The notes under the pieces are model-generated. The model made no database searches. It was given only the letters and a program-made list of their open reading frames with translations, and had not been told where the DNA came from. Shown here one piece after another: positions 52,825 to 61,130 of a DNA stretch of 64,000 nt; positions within the stretch are counted from its first letter, which is position 1; every line of letters begins with the position of its first letter. The stretch is from JAIVJZ01 sp036386515 (GTDB lineage: Bacteria; Acidobacteriota; Blastocatellia; Pyrinomonadales; Pyrinomonadaceae). A program made the translations under genes and the position numbers. The stretch is taken from contig DASVVO010000103.1 in NCBI GenBank assembly GCA_036386515.1, forward strand, positions 1 to 64,000. Reading direction: 5' to 3'.

Positions 52825-53355
52825 TTATTTCTGCATCACCGGCTCTTCAAAGAAGAGATTCCCGCCGTGGCTGTTGATGATTCGTTGAAGTTCTTTGACT
52901 AGTGCGACGGCGTCCCGGTACAGCTTTTCCTCTTTAACCTGCGTGGCGGTTCGCGCTCCGCTGATGCTGATCGCGCCACGCTTATTGCCGAGCGCACTCT
53001 CGATGGAGATGGCGAAGTACTGATAAAAAGCAGAGTTGCCCGGAAGTTCGATTGAGTCGGTCACAAACAGGCGTTTGGATTCGAGCAGTGCGATCAACTT
53101 CTGCATGTCGGCGGGAGTTAATTTGTACTTCTTGCGCAAAGCGGGCGTGTTGCGCCTGCTCCCGCTATAGGTTTGTTCCCAGACGATTGCTTTAACATGC
53201 GGCTCGATGGTGATGGTCGTGATTTGCGCATTGCTGTCCTTGCTGCGCTCGCCCGTCGTCAGGCGGACACGAAGTTGCAAGTCGCCCGCCGCGCGGCCGT
53301 GCGCCGCTACGCAACAAGCGCAAAACAGCAGGCACAAAATTATCAGGAATTTCAT
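52825..53355 (-). CDS. Secreted or lipid-anchored hypothetical protein (176 aa)
   Basis: Start at 53355 gives MKFLIILCLLFCACCVAAHG, a signal peptide that may contain a lipobox (LFCACC). The mature part is a beta-rich region (LQLRVRLTTGERSKDSNAQI, PHVKAIVWEQTYSGSRR) then a helical half (LTPADMQKLIALLESKRLFV; DAVALVKELQRIINSHG). No enzyme motif. The start is not strongly supported by a ribosome site. Last gene before tRNA-Phe. Confidence 0.68.
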   Translation of the reverse strand: MKFLIILCLLFCACCVAAHGRAAGDLQLRVRLTTGERSKDSNAQITTITIEPHVKAIVWEQTYSGSRRNTPALRKKYKLTPADMQKLIALLESKRLFVTDSIELPGNSAFYQYFAISIESALGNKRGAISISGARTATQVKEEKLYRDAVALVKELQRIINSHGGNLFFEEPVMQK

Positions 53356-53553
53356 CCTTGTGACTGACACTCGATGTTGTTCGAAGGCACGGCGCGATAA
53401 TGCTCTCACCTGTTCATACATTAGTGGCAATCAGGCACAAAACATTTCTCTTGATTTTTGGACTTGGTTTCTCGCTCGCCGGGAAGTAAAAGGCAACTCC
53501 TAATATTCCGTTCAAGGTGAAATAGGAAATTGTCTATCATGTGTCTACCCGAA

Positions 53554-53597
53554 GAAAAACGCCCGATCTTGCAATGTTCAAGAGCGGGCGTTTTCCC
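53554..53597 (-). terminator. Terminator of tRNA-Phe
   Basis: On the minus strand AACGCCCG-CTCTTG and CAAGAT-CGGGCGTT form a stem followed by TTTCTTC, just after the tRNA 3' end. Confidence 0.85.
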
Positions 53598-53609
53598 TTT
53601 GTTTTTGAG

Positions 53610-53682
53610 TGGCCAGGGACGGAGTCGAACCGCCGACACCCTGATTTTCAGTCAGGTGCTCTACCAACTGAGCTACCTGGCC
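53610..53682 (-). tRNA. tRNA-Phe (GAA)
   Basis: The minus-strand sequence folds as a standard cloverleaf: acceptor GGCCAGG/CCTGGCC, D-arm GCTCAGTTGGTAGAGC, anticodon stem CCTGA/TCAGG with loop CTGAAAA (anticodon GAA), variable GTGTC, T-arm GGCGG-TTCGACT-CCGTC. Discriminator base A; CCA is not encoded. A strong promoter and a terminator flank it. Confidence 0.97.
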
Positions 53683-53712
53683 TCAACTTCATCTTCCGCA
53701 ATGAAGGGCGCA

Positions 53713-53742
53713 AGTATAGGGAGACTCAGACTCCGCTGTCAA
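53713..53742 (-). promoter_or_regulatory. Sigma-70 promoter of tRNA-Phe
   Basis: On the minus strand TTGACA (53742-53737) and TATACT (53718-53713), spacer 18. Predicted start near 53706, 24 bases before the tRNA. Confidence 0.8.
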
Positions 53743-53790
53743 CTTTGCGTCACCGTTTATGAAATTTGTCGAATTAGTCACAAAAAAGCG

Positions 53791-53818
53791 TTGACAGTTT
53801 TGTGAAGGAGTGTATAAT
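53791..53818 (+). promoter_or_regulatory. Consensus sigma-70 promoter
   Basis: TTGACA (53791-53796) and TATAAT (53813-53818), both perfect consensus, spacer 16. Predicted start near 53825, divergent from tRNA-Phe. It has no credible protein gene behind it, only the terminator-ended segment to 53963. Confidence 0.8.
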
Positions 53819-53824
53819 CCCACC

Positions 53825-53963
53825 TGTTTAGGATGAGCCGGTCGCCACAAATCGGCCAGTCGAGAGACAACATCCGAGACGGATACTTAGACGCCCGCCC
53901 GTGCCAGCTCGGACGCCGAACCGCCCCCCGGTTTCGCTCCATCCGAGCTGGCACAGCTTTTTA
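53825..53963 (+). ncRNA. Candidate small RNA ending in an intrinsic terminator
   Basis: From the predicted start the transcript would be about 140 bases. A GGATG...CATCC pairing closes a first domain (about 53831-53875). A terminator follows: GTGCCAGCTCGGA (53901-53913) pairs perfectly with 53942-53954, a smaller AACCG/CGGTT stem lies in its loop, and AGCTTTTT ends it. The open frame crossing it (from 53833) continues far past the terminator and has unnatural composition, so a protein is unlikely. I cannot match it to 6S RNA, tmRNA or a riboswitch by eye. Confidence 0.55.
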
Positions 53964-54246
53964 CCGTATAATCTTTAAAATCCTGCGCTTATCAGCCTGC
54001 GCCCTGCCCTTCCGATTACGCTCAATCACTCCGAATCACTCCGAATTTCGCTCAGATGTCGACAAAATCTCGACAAACGCTTCGTCACGCGAAGACGCGC
54101 TCCAGAAATGTCATTAGGTCGGTGATCATCCCCTCGATATTTTGCAGGTGCGCGGTCTATTTTTCAGGTCGTGACTGACACGCGCGCCTTTCGTTAAATC
54201 GTCAATTTCGGGCGTCGGTTTTCGAGGCGAGGGCGCGCGTGCCGTT
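53964..54246. other. Intergenic region without recognised gene
   Basis: About 280 bases between the candidate small RNA and the hydrolase stop. CACTCCGAATCACTCCGAAT is a short tandem repeat at about 54026-54045. Nothing else seen. Confidence 0.5.
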
Positions 54247-55683
54247 TCAAGCGAAGCACCGTTTGAGAAACGCGAGCAGGTCGGCGACGCTCGCCTGCGC
54301 GTTCGCGTCGTGCCCGCCGGTGAGGTCTACGACGCCGCTTTCTATCGCCGTCGAACCGAGTAAAGAGGCCATGGCCCTGGTGTTGTGATGGTGCGAGACG
54401 AGCACGTCGTCGGGCGCGGAGTAGAAGCGAAAACGGCGTCCCGCGTAGGTGGGGAGCGGGAGCAGGATGGGATCGTGCCCGGCGGTTTTGGCGTCGTAAT
54501 TCGAGCCGTCGGCCGCGATGCCGTAAGCCACCCGGATCGCCTGCGCCATGAAAGGGTTGTTGTCGTATTGATGGCGCAAATTTAAGACCGCGCTGTACAA
54601 GGCCGCGCCGCGCAAGGGGATGCGCCCGTCGGCGCACGCGAGCATCGTCGCCAGACCGCCCATCGAACTGCCGATCATGGCGACCTGCTCCGGGTTCACG
54701 CGGTAGTGGTCTCTGATGTAGCCGAACATCTCGACGTTCGCATTGATGGCGGCCTGATTGCCCCAGTTGTTGGCTCCGGTCGCGGGGTTGTCAGTCAGGC
54801 GCGAGGCGGCGACGATGTAGCCCTCTTGAAGGAGCGCGGTGAGGAGGGGACGGTAAGTGGGCAGGTCGTGAAACTGTCGTTCCGTTAAGCCGGCGGCGTG
54901 GTTGACGATGACCAAAGGGCGCGCCTGCTTGAAGCCCTCTCTGCGGGCGATGAGCGCGGGCGTCGTCAGGAAGTCAACGTAGTCGTATCGAGAAGAGAGG
55001 CGGTTGTAACCGCGCAGTTGACTCGTCGCGCGCCCGACCTCGGCGTCCGTCAGCGCGCGGTCGTACATGCAGACCTGTCGCACCCGACCCGCTCCCGGCC
55101 CCAGGGTAAACGAGGTGAAGGCCGCAGGCGATTCCGCGGGCGTGATGGTTTCAATCGCCACGCCGTCAACGAAGAAGGTGATGCTGTCGGCCGAATTCTG
55201 ACGCATGCACAGAACCGTCCACTCCTGGCTATAACCCGCCGGCACGGTTCCCTGCGCGGCCGACTTCTTATACCAGCCCCATCCCGTGCCCGGATGCGGG
55301 CCTGAAAAGATGTGGTTGTTCACGTTGAACTTCAACAGGTAGGCGAAGGGGAACGGCGACTGGTGGCGTGCGACGACGAAGAACGTTCTCTGCGCGCCCG
55401 CCGGGACGGTGACGGTCAGGTGCTTCGTCGCATCGTCGGCGGAGACGTAAGGCAATCCGTCTTCCCATTCGGCCGCGTGATATGTCAGACGGTAGGCGGC
55501 GTCGTTCGTCACGCCGTCGTGCCCGCCGCCCGTGAGGTCAGGCCACACGTGCAGGGGCGAATTGTCGGCCAGCCCCTTGAGCTTGAACGCGTCGAGCAAC
55601 AATCTCATGCCGCGACGCGACGGAAACTCCGGCAGCTTACGCGGGGGTTGCTCTCGTCTCAGCCAGTCTTCTTTTGAAACCAT
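54247..55683 (-). CDS. LamG-like/alpha-beta hydrolase fusion protein
   Basis: The 478-residue protein has no signal peptide. Residues about 30-225 look like a concanavalin/LamG beta sandwich (PYVSADDATKHLTVTVPAGA, ITFFVDGVAIETITPAESPA, VCMYDRALTDAEVGRATSQL). Residues about 245-478 form an alpha/beta hydrolase with nucleophile elbow GSSMGG in VAMIGSSMGGLATMLA, acid candidate in YSAPDD and catalytic His in LTGGHDANAQ. Substrate unknown; a carbohydrate-ester or peptide role is possible. AAGGGGATG precedes the start. Confidence 0.82.
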   Translation of the reverse strand: MVSKEDWLRREQPPRKLPEFPSRRGMRLLLDAFKLKGLADNSPLHVWPDLTGGGHDGVTNDAAYRLTYHAAEWEDGLPYVSADDATKHLTVTVPAGAQRTFFVVARHQSPFPFAYLLKFNVNNHIFSGPHPGTGWGWYKKSAAQGTVPAGYSQEWTVLCMRQNSADSITFFVDGVAIETITPAESPAAFTSFTLGPGAGRVRQVCMYDRALTDAEVGRATSQLRGYNRLSSRYDYVDFLTTPALIARREGFKQARPLVIVNHAAGLTERQFHDLPTYRPLLTALLQEGYIVAASRLTDNPATGANNWGNQAAINANVEMFGYIRDHYRVNPEQVAMIGSSMGGLATMLACADGRIPLRGAALYSAVLNLRHQYDNNPFMAQAIRVAYGIAADGSNYDAKTAGHDPILLPLPTYAGRRFRFYSAPDDVLVSHHHNTRAMASLLGSTAIESGVVDLTGGHDANAQASVADLLAFLKRCFA

Positions 55684-55758
55684 TTCGCATCCCCTTCGCT
55701 AAATAACGGCCGCCGCACGCCCCCGGCGTTTCGTTCGGACGGGCACAGCCGACGAGCG

Positions 55759-57093
55759 TCAAATCTCTCCGGCGATTTTCGCGCGTTGAAACAGACGGCT
55801 CGCTTCCGCCTGGGCTTCGGCGATCACTTCCCGCTCGCTCACGGTCGCCAGTTCCCGCTCGCGCAAGACGACGCGGCCGTCTATGACCACCGTCCTCACG
55901 TCCGTCGCCCCGGCCGCGTAGACGACGGCCGAAACTATGTCGGGGCGCGGCGTCAGGTGCAGGCCGTCGAGCGCGACGACCGTGACATCGGCGCGCTTCC
56001 CCGCCTCGATCGTCCCCGTCTCCCGCTCAAGTCCGAGCGCGCGCGCGCCGTCGATGGTCGCCATGCGGAGCACGCGCCGCGCGGGCAGCGCGTCCGCGCC
56101 GTGCGTCACCTTTTGCAGCAGCGCGGCGGTGCGCATCTCGGTGAACATGTCGAGGCGGTTGTTGCAGGCCGCGCCGTCCGCGCCGAGCGAGACGGAGACG
56201 CCGCGCGCCAGCATCTCCACGACCGGCGCGATGCCGGAACCGAGTTTGAGATTCGAAGAGGGACAGTGCAGGACGTGCGTGCCGGTGCGCGCGAGGATGT
56301 CGAGTTCGTCCGCATTCAGGTGAACGCAGTGTGCGAGCGCGACGTGCGGCGCGGCGAGGCCGAGCGAGGAGAGATACTCGATGTTGCGCATGCCGGTCGC
56401 GCGCTCGACCATCTCGATCTCGGTGCGATTCTCGGAAGCGTGCGTGTGGACGAGCACGCCGCGCTCGCGCGAGAGGCGTGCGACCTCGGCGAGCAACTCG
56501 CGCGTGCAACTCACGGCGAAGCGCGGCGCGAAGCAGGCGCGGATGCGTCCCCCGGCGCGCCCGTGCCACTCTTCCAGAAGCGCGAGCGATTCGCGGATAG
56601 AGGCGTCCGTTTGCTCGAAAAGCTCCGCGGGCACGTCGTCGCCTCCGTCCATCATGCACTTGCCGACGGTGGCGCGAAACCCGGTCTCTTCGACCACACG
56701 GAAAACTTCCGCCGTGTGCCGCACCGTCTCCATCGTCAGCGCGGTGGTGGTGCCGCCTTTGATCATCTCGGCGATGCCGAGCCGAGCCGCGGCACGAATG
56801 GAGGCGGGCGTGTGCGCGGCCTCCAGAGGCCACACGCGCCGTTTCAGCCAATCGATCAAGGGCAGGTCGTCGGCCGCGCCGCGAAAGAGCGTCTGGCAGA
56901 GATGGATGTGCGTCTGCACGAAGCCGGGGAGGACGGCCGCGCCGCGCGCGTCGATCACCTCGTCGGCCTCTTCCGTCGTCTCGCCGACCGAGACGATCCG
57001 CCCGTCGCGGATCAACACATCGCCCGTCACGATTTCGTCGTTGACGTTCATCGTGATGATCGCGCCGCCTTTGATGAGAATGGAATTGGTCAT
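55759..57093 (-). CDS. Amidohydrolase, 5'-deoxyadenosine/SAH deaminase (TRZ/ATZ, MtaD-like) family
   Basis: A 444-residue metal-dependent hydrolase. Metal ligands THIHL (HxH near residue 63), VHTHASEN, ALAHCVHLN and the Asp in LGADGAACNN are all present, as in MtaD/DadD/SsnA enzymes, which deaminate adenosine-type substrates. N- and C-terminal beta parts (ILIKGGAIITMNVNDEIVTG, GKRADVTVVALDGLHLTPRP) complete the composite domain. Deoxyadenosine, methylthioadenosine or guanine-like substrates cannot be told apart here. It is 75 bases before the LamG hydrolase gene, same strand. Confidence 0.9.
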   Translation of the reverse strand: MTNSILIKGGAIITMNVNDEIVTGDVLIRDGRIVSVGETTEEADEVIDARGAAVLPGFVQTHIHLCQTLFRGAADDLPLIDWLKRRVWPLEAAHTPASIRAAARLGIAEMIKGGTTTALTMETVRHTAEVFRVVEETGFRATVGKCMMDGGDDVPAELFEQTDASIRESLALLEEWHGRAGGRIRACFAPRFAVSCTRELLAEVARLSRERGVLVHTHASENRTEIEMVERATGMRNIEYLSSLGLAAPHVALAHCVHLNADELDILARTGTHVLHCPSSNLKLGSGIAPVVEMLARGVSVSLGADGAACNNRLDMFTEMRTAALLQKVTHGADALPARRVLRMATIDGARALGLERETGTIEAGKRADVTVVALDGLHLTPRPDIVSAVVYAAGATDVRTVVIDGRVVLRERELATVSEREVIAEAQAEASRLFQRAKIAGEI

Positions 57094-57166
57094 GTCTGTG
57101 CCGCCGGTCGCGTCGGGCGGCCACGATTATGCTTTGAGGCTCCCACACTGTAAAGGGATAAAAGGC

Positions 57167-57220
57167 GAGCCGCCACCGGGTCGTCTCAACAGTTAGTTGA
57201 AGACGACCCGGCGGCGGCTC
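57167..57220. terminator. Bidirectional-type terminator after recA
   Basis: 20-base arms (57167-57186 and 57201-57220) with one mismatch. On the minus strand GGCTCGCCTTTTATCCC follows, so it ends the recA transcript. Confidence 0.85.
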
Positions 57221-57247
57221 TCTATCGGGCTGGCGGCGCGGCTGCTT

Positions 57248-58339
57248 TTAGTTGCTCGCGGCCGATTCGGCCTTTTTAGACTTCTCGGCCTTTTCCGCTT
57301 TGTCGGCCTTTTCGGCCTTCTCATCCGCCGTCTCGCTGACGGGGATGCCGAGCGCGGCGCGCACTTCGCTCTCGATGCGACCGCGCAGTTCCAGGTTATC
57401 CTTCAAGGTCTGCTTCGAGTTGTCGCGCCCCTGCCCGAGCCGTTCGCCCTTGTAGGAAAACCACGCGCCGGACTTGTCAACGATTTTGTGGAGCACGCCG
57501 AGATCGATCAGGTCGCCCTCGCGCGAGATGCCCTCGCCGTACATGATGTCGAACTCGCACTCGCGGAAGGGCGGCGCAACCTTGTTCTTCACCACCTTGA
57601 CCTTCGTGCGGTTGCCCACCACGCGGTCGCCGTCCTTGATCGCGCCGATGCGGCGAATGTCGAGACGCAAGGAGGAGTAGAACTTCAGCGCGCGCCCGCC
57701 CGTCGTCGTCTCAGGCGAACCGAACATGACGCCGATCTTCTCGCGAATCTGGTTGATGAAGATGAGGGTCGTGTTCGACGAAGAGACGACGGCCGTCAGT
57801 TTACGCAAAGCCTGCGACATCAGGCGCGCCTGCAAGCCCGGCAAACTGTCGCCCATCTCGCCGTCCAACTCCGCGCGCGGCACGAGGGCGGCCACCGAGT
57901 CGATGACGATCACGTCCACGCCGTTCGAGCGCACGAGCGCCTCGCAAATTTCCAACGCCTGCTCGCCCGAGTCCGGCTGCGAGATCAACAGGTCGTCGAT
58001 GTTCACGCCGAGTTTCCCGGCATACTCCGCGTCCATCGCGTGCTCGGCGTCGATATAGGCGGCGACGCCGCCGACGCGCTGCGCTTCCGAGACGATGTGC
58101 AGGGCGAGCGTGGTCTTCCCCGAAGACTCCGGGCCGTAAATTTCCACGACGCGCCCGCGCGGGACGCCGCCGATGCCGATGGCCGCGTCAATCGAGAGCG
58201 CGGTCGTCGAGATCGCCAGAATGTCCGCGACTTCGCGCTCGCCGAGACGCATGATCGACCCTTTGCCGAATTTCTTTTCGATATTGAGCAGCGCCGCCTC
58301 GACGGCCTTCCCGCGCTCGCTCTGTTTGCTATCAGCCAT
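57248..58339 (-). CDS. recA: Recombinase RecA
   Basis: Full RecA: Walker A GPESSGKT at 69-76, VDVIVIDSVAALVPRAE (Walker B), MSQALRKLTAVVSSSNTTLI FINQIREKIGVMFGSPETTT GG (loop L2 region), and the C-terminal domain. The tail is Lys/Glu/Ala-rich (KAEKADKAEKAEKSKKAE). It forms filaments on single-stranded DNA, drives strand exchange and promotes LexA self-cleavage. ATG 58339 is chosen (363 residues); GTG 58351 is in frame. AGTATA at 58410-58415 (TATACT on this strand) may be the -10 element. Single gene with its own terminator. Confidence 0.98.
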   Translation of the reverse strand: MADSKQSERGKAVEAALLNIEKKFGKGSIMRLGEREVADILAISTTALSIDAAIGIGGVPRGRVVEIYGPESSGKTTLALHIVSEAQRVGGVAAYIDAEHAMDAEYAGKLGVNIDDLLISQPDSGEQALEICEALVRSNGVDVIVIDSVAALVPRAELDGEMGDSLPGLQARLMSQALRKLTAVVSSSNTTLIFINQIREKIGVMFGSPETTTGGRALKFYSSLRLDIRRIGAIKDGDRVVGNRTKVKVVKNKVAPPFRECEFDIMYGEGISREGDLIDLGVLHKIVDKSGAWFSYKGERLGQGRDNSKQTLKDNLELRGRIESEVRAALGIPVSETADEKAEKADKAEKAEKSKKAESAASN

Positions 58340-58611
58340 TGTCGTAATCACTCTTTCTGTCCCCTCTTCTTACGTTTAGTTTGTGCGTCCGACCAGCGAA
58401 CCGGAAGGCAGTATAGCACATGCAACGCAAGAATGGAACGTTGTTTCACGTGTGCAACAAAATTATTTTCACTGTAGGTGAGGTTTCAAAACCCGACCGC
58501 CGCGTGGTTTTTCCGCCGCGCGGCGGCGTCTCCGAGTCTCGATGCGGCGTTAGGATACGCCAACGGGCGCGCCCAAGTCGAGCGCGGTTGAGAGCTTTTT
58601 GCCGCCGCCCT
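58340..58611. other. Intergenic region upstream of recA
   Basis: About 270 bases between trpA (stop at 58612) and recA. A likely recA -10 (TATACT on the minus strand, 58415-58410) is seen; the -35 is weak. GCCGCGCGGCGGCG near 58515 may help end the trp transcript. No LexA box recognised. Confidence 0.5.
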
Positions 58612-59400
58612 CTAAGCGGGCAACAGGCCGCGCGCGAATCGGCCGATGTGCTCGGTGAGGTCGGGCGCGTGCGCGTGTTTTTCGATCTCGGCGACGATGG
58701 CCGAGCCGACTACGGCGGCGTCGGCGTAACGCCAAACGTCCGCGACCTGTTCCCTCGTCGAGATGCCGAAGCCGACGGCGACGGGCAAATCCGTGACGGC
58801 GCGCACGCGCCCGACGAGCCGCCCGGCCTCCGCGCTCGAAGCGCTTTGCACGCCCGTGACGCCCGCGCGCGAGACGGCGTAAATGAAACCGCTCGCGCGT
58901 TCCGCGATGCGGCGCAGCCGTTCGTCCGTCGAGGTCGGGGCGACGAGAAAGATGAGGTCGAGTTCGTGCGCGCGTAGCGTCGCGGCAAACTCCGTGGCCT
59001 CTTCGGGCGCGAGGTCGGTCACGAGCATGCCGTCCACCCCGGCGTCGCGCGCCTCGGCGCACAGACGCGCCGCGCCGAATTGCAGCAGAGGATTGTAATA
59101 ACTGAACAGCACGACGGGAACATCCGTCTCGCGCCGCGCGTCACGGATGACGGCCAGCACCTCCGCGACGCCGACGCGGTTGCGCAACGCGCGCTCCGAC
59201 GCGCGCTGGATAACCGGGCCGTCGGCCATGGGGTCGCTGAAAGGAACGCCGAGTTCGATGACGTTTGCTCCGGCGCGTGCGAGTTCCGGGATGAGCGCGC
59301 GCGTCGCGTCGAGCGTCGGGTCGCCGGCCGTGATGAAAGGAATAAAGCCGCGCCGCTTCTCTGCTCTCAGACGTGTGAAAGTTTCCGCGATGCGACTCAA
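58612..59400 (-). CDS. trpA: Tryptophan synthase alpha subunit
   Basis: A 262-residue TIM barrel. FIPFITAGDPTLD at the N-terminus, catalytic Glu49 in IELGVPFSDPMADGP with Asp60, VPVVLFSYYNPLLQFG, TDLAPEEA and VGFGISTREQV, all family hallmarks. It cleaves indole-3-glycerol phosphate to indole and passes indole to TrpB. Its start overlaps the trpB stop by four bases (ATGA), typical of translational coupling. Confidence 0.98.
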   Translation of the reverse strand: MSRIAETFTRLRAEKRRGFIPFITAGDPTLDATRALIPELARAGANVIELGVPFSDPMADGPVIQRASERALRNRVGVAEVLAVIRDARRETDVPVVLFSYYNPLLQFGAARLCAEARDAGVDGMLVTDLAPEEATEFAATLRAHELDLIFLVAPTSTDERLRRIAERASGFIYAVSRAGVTGVQSASSAEAGRLVGRVRAVTDLPVAVGFGISTREQVADVWRYADAAVVGSAIVAEIEKHAHAPDLTEHIGRFARGLLPA

Positions 59401-60650
59401 GGCAGTTCGACGCCTCCCACCGTTTCGCCGTGCGCGCGTTCGGTCGCGTGTTCCGGCCGGGGCGCATCAGCCACGCTCTGCACGTCCTTGTCGCCGCGCC
59501 CGGAGAGGTTCACGAGGATCGTCTGCTCCGGCGTCAACTCGCGCGCCAGACGCAGCGCGTAGGCGACGGCGTGCGCCGATTCCAGAGCCGGGATGATGCC
59601 CTCCTGCTCCGATAGAGTGCGGAAGGCCGCGAGCGCGTCGGCGTCCGAAGCCGCGACGTATTCGACGCGCCCGGCGTCGTGCAAAAAGGCGTGCTCAGGC
59701 CCGATGGAGGGATAATCGAGTCCGGCGGAGATGGAATGCGTGGCCGCGATCTGCCCTCGCTCATCCTGCAAGACGTAACTCATCGTGCCCTGCAACACGC
59801 CGGGACGCCCGCCCCCGCGCACGTTGAACCGCGCGGCGTGTTCGCCGAGTTGGTCGCCGCGCCCGCCCGCTTCGACGCCGATCATGCGCACACCCGCATC
59901 TCCGAGGAACGGGTGAAACAACCCGATCGAGTTCGACCCGCCGCCCACGCACGCGACGAGCACACCCGGCAGACGCCCGCCTTCGCGTTCCATAAACTCG
60001 GCGCGCGCCTCGCGCCCGATGACGCTCTGGAAATCGCGCACCATGAGCGGGTAGGGGTGTGGGCCGAGCGCGCTGCCGAGCAAGTAGTAAGTGTCCGAAA
60101 CGTTCGTCACCCAATCGCGCAGGGCTTCGTTGATGGCGTCTTTCAGAGTGCGCGCCCCCGCCTGCACCTCGCGCACCTCCGCGCCGAGCAACTCCATGCG
60201 AAAGACATTGAGGCGTTGCCGCCGCACGTCCTCCGCGCCCATGTAGACGACGCACTGCAAACCGAACAGCGCGCAGACGGTGGCCGTCGCCACGCCGTGC
60301 TGCCCCGCGCCGGTCTCTGCGATGATGCGTCGCTTGCCCATGCGCCGCGCGAGCAACACCTGGCCGAGCGCGTTGTTGATCTTGTGCGAGCCGGTGTGCG
60401 AGAGGTCTTCGCGTTTGAGAAATAGGCGCGCGCCGCCCGCGAGAGCCGACAGGCGCGCGGCGTAATGCAGCGGCGTCGGGCGACCGGAAAAGTCGCGCAG
60501 CAGGGCGGCGTATTCCGCTTGAAACGCTTCGTCGCCGCGCGCGGCCGCGTAGGCTGCGTTCAACTCTTCGAGCGGAGCCATCAACGTCTCCGGCACGTAG
60601 CGACCGCCGTACACGCCCCAGTGGCCTTGCTCGTCGGGTTCAGCCTTCAT
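59397..60650 (-). CDS. trpB: Tryptophan synthase beta subunit
   Basis: The 417-residue PLP enzyme joins indole and serine. GHWGVYGGRYVPETLMAPLE at the start; PLP Lys90 in SHTGSHKINNALGQ; GAGQHGVATATVCALFGLQC; GGGSNSIGLFHPF binds phosphate; SAGLDYPSIGPEHAFLHD. The C-terminal end NLSGRGDKDVQSVA is standard, followed by a ~28-residue extension that is longer than usual. ATG 60650 is chosen; TTG 60665 is in frame. Forms an alpha2-beta2 complex with TrpA. Confidence 0.98.
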   Translation of the reverse strand: MKAEPDEQGHWGVYGGRYVPETLMAPLEELNAAYAAARGDEAFQAEYAALLRDFSGRPTPLHYAARLSALAGGARLFLKREDLSHTGSHKINNALGQVLLARRMGKRRIIAETGAGQHGVATATVCALFGLQCVVYMGAEDVRRQRLNVFRMELLGAEVREVQAGARTLKDAINEALRDWVTNVSDTYYLLGSALGPHPYPLMVRDFQSVIGREARAEFMEREGGRLPGVLVACVGGGSNSIGLFHPFLGDAGVRMIGVEAGGRGDQLGEHAARFNVRGGGRPGVLQGTMSYVLQDERGQIAATHSISAGLDYPSIGPEHAFLHDAGRVEYVAASDADALAAFRTLSEQEGIIPALESAHAVAYALRLARELTPEQTILVNLSGRGDKDVQSVADAPRPEHATERAHGETVGGVELP

Positions 60651-60699
60651 GTTGAAATCTCTCAAATGTTGAATGTCAGGAAACGTCGCTCAAGGCATT

Positions 60700-61116
60700 T
60701 TACTGGGTAACAGCCGGAGGTTCGTTATGTTTTAACCAATCGCGCATTTTCGATGTCAGGCGCAACAGGTAACGAGCGATGAAGCCGAACAGCAACGTCA
60801 CCAGCACCAATGAAGTTGAAACGGCGCTGTAATCCAGTACACCGCTAATCCCGACCTCACAGAAATGCCTTAGCGACGAGTAAACTATTTTACAAGCATC
60901 GGGAGCGAATATGCAGGTCAGAAGGCACGCGGCGACGGTCAACGGGATCGCCTTGGCTTGGTAGATTGAAGTAAAAGACTCATGCTCCTTCCTGTGGTTG
61001 GCGGGTGTTGCGTAGTTGGGCGTGTCAATCACTTTTGCCATTTCGGGATACCACAACCCGAAAAAAATTGCCAACACGGTCAGCAACAGGCTCGCCGCGG
61101 AGAGGAGATCACTCAT
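60700..61116 (-). CDS. Unknown three-helix membrane protein in the trp locus
   Basis: The 138-residue protein has three hydrophobic segments: LLSAASLLLTVLAIFFGLWY (about 4-23), IPLTVAACLLTCIF (about 57-70) and TSLVLVTLLFGFIARYLLRL (about 100-119). A charged stretch (NYATPANHRKEHESFTSIYQ) lies between the first two. No family recognised. It is 14 bases downstream of the gene at 61131, and both are clearly A+T-richer than the trp genes around them, so they look like an acquired two-gene unit. Confidence 0.7.
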   Translation of the reverse strand: MSDLLSAASLLLTVLAIFFGLWYPEMAKVIDTPNYATPANHRKEHESFTSIYQAKAIPLTVAACLLTCIFAPDACKIVYSSLRHFCEVGISGVLDYSAVSTSLVLVTLLFGFIARYLLRLTSKMRDWLKHNEPPAVTQ

Positions 61117-61130
61117 GGTGTTTTGACCCT

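Noticed and set aside
53530..53805. Small protein frame overlapping tRNA-Phe
   Set aside because: A well-known false call: it contains the SRTADTLIFSQVLYQLSYLA-type translation of a tRNA on the opposite strand.
53833..54117. 94-codon frame behind the consensus promoter
   Set aside because: It runs through the terminator hairpin, lacks a ribosome site and has atypical composition; a non-coding RNA fits better.
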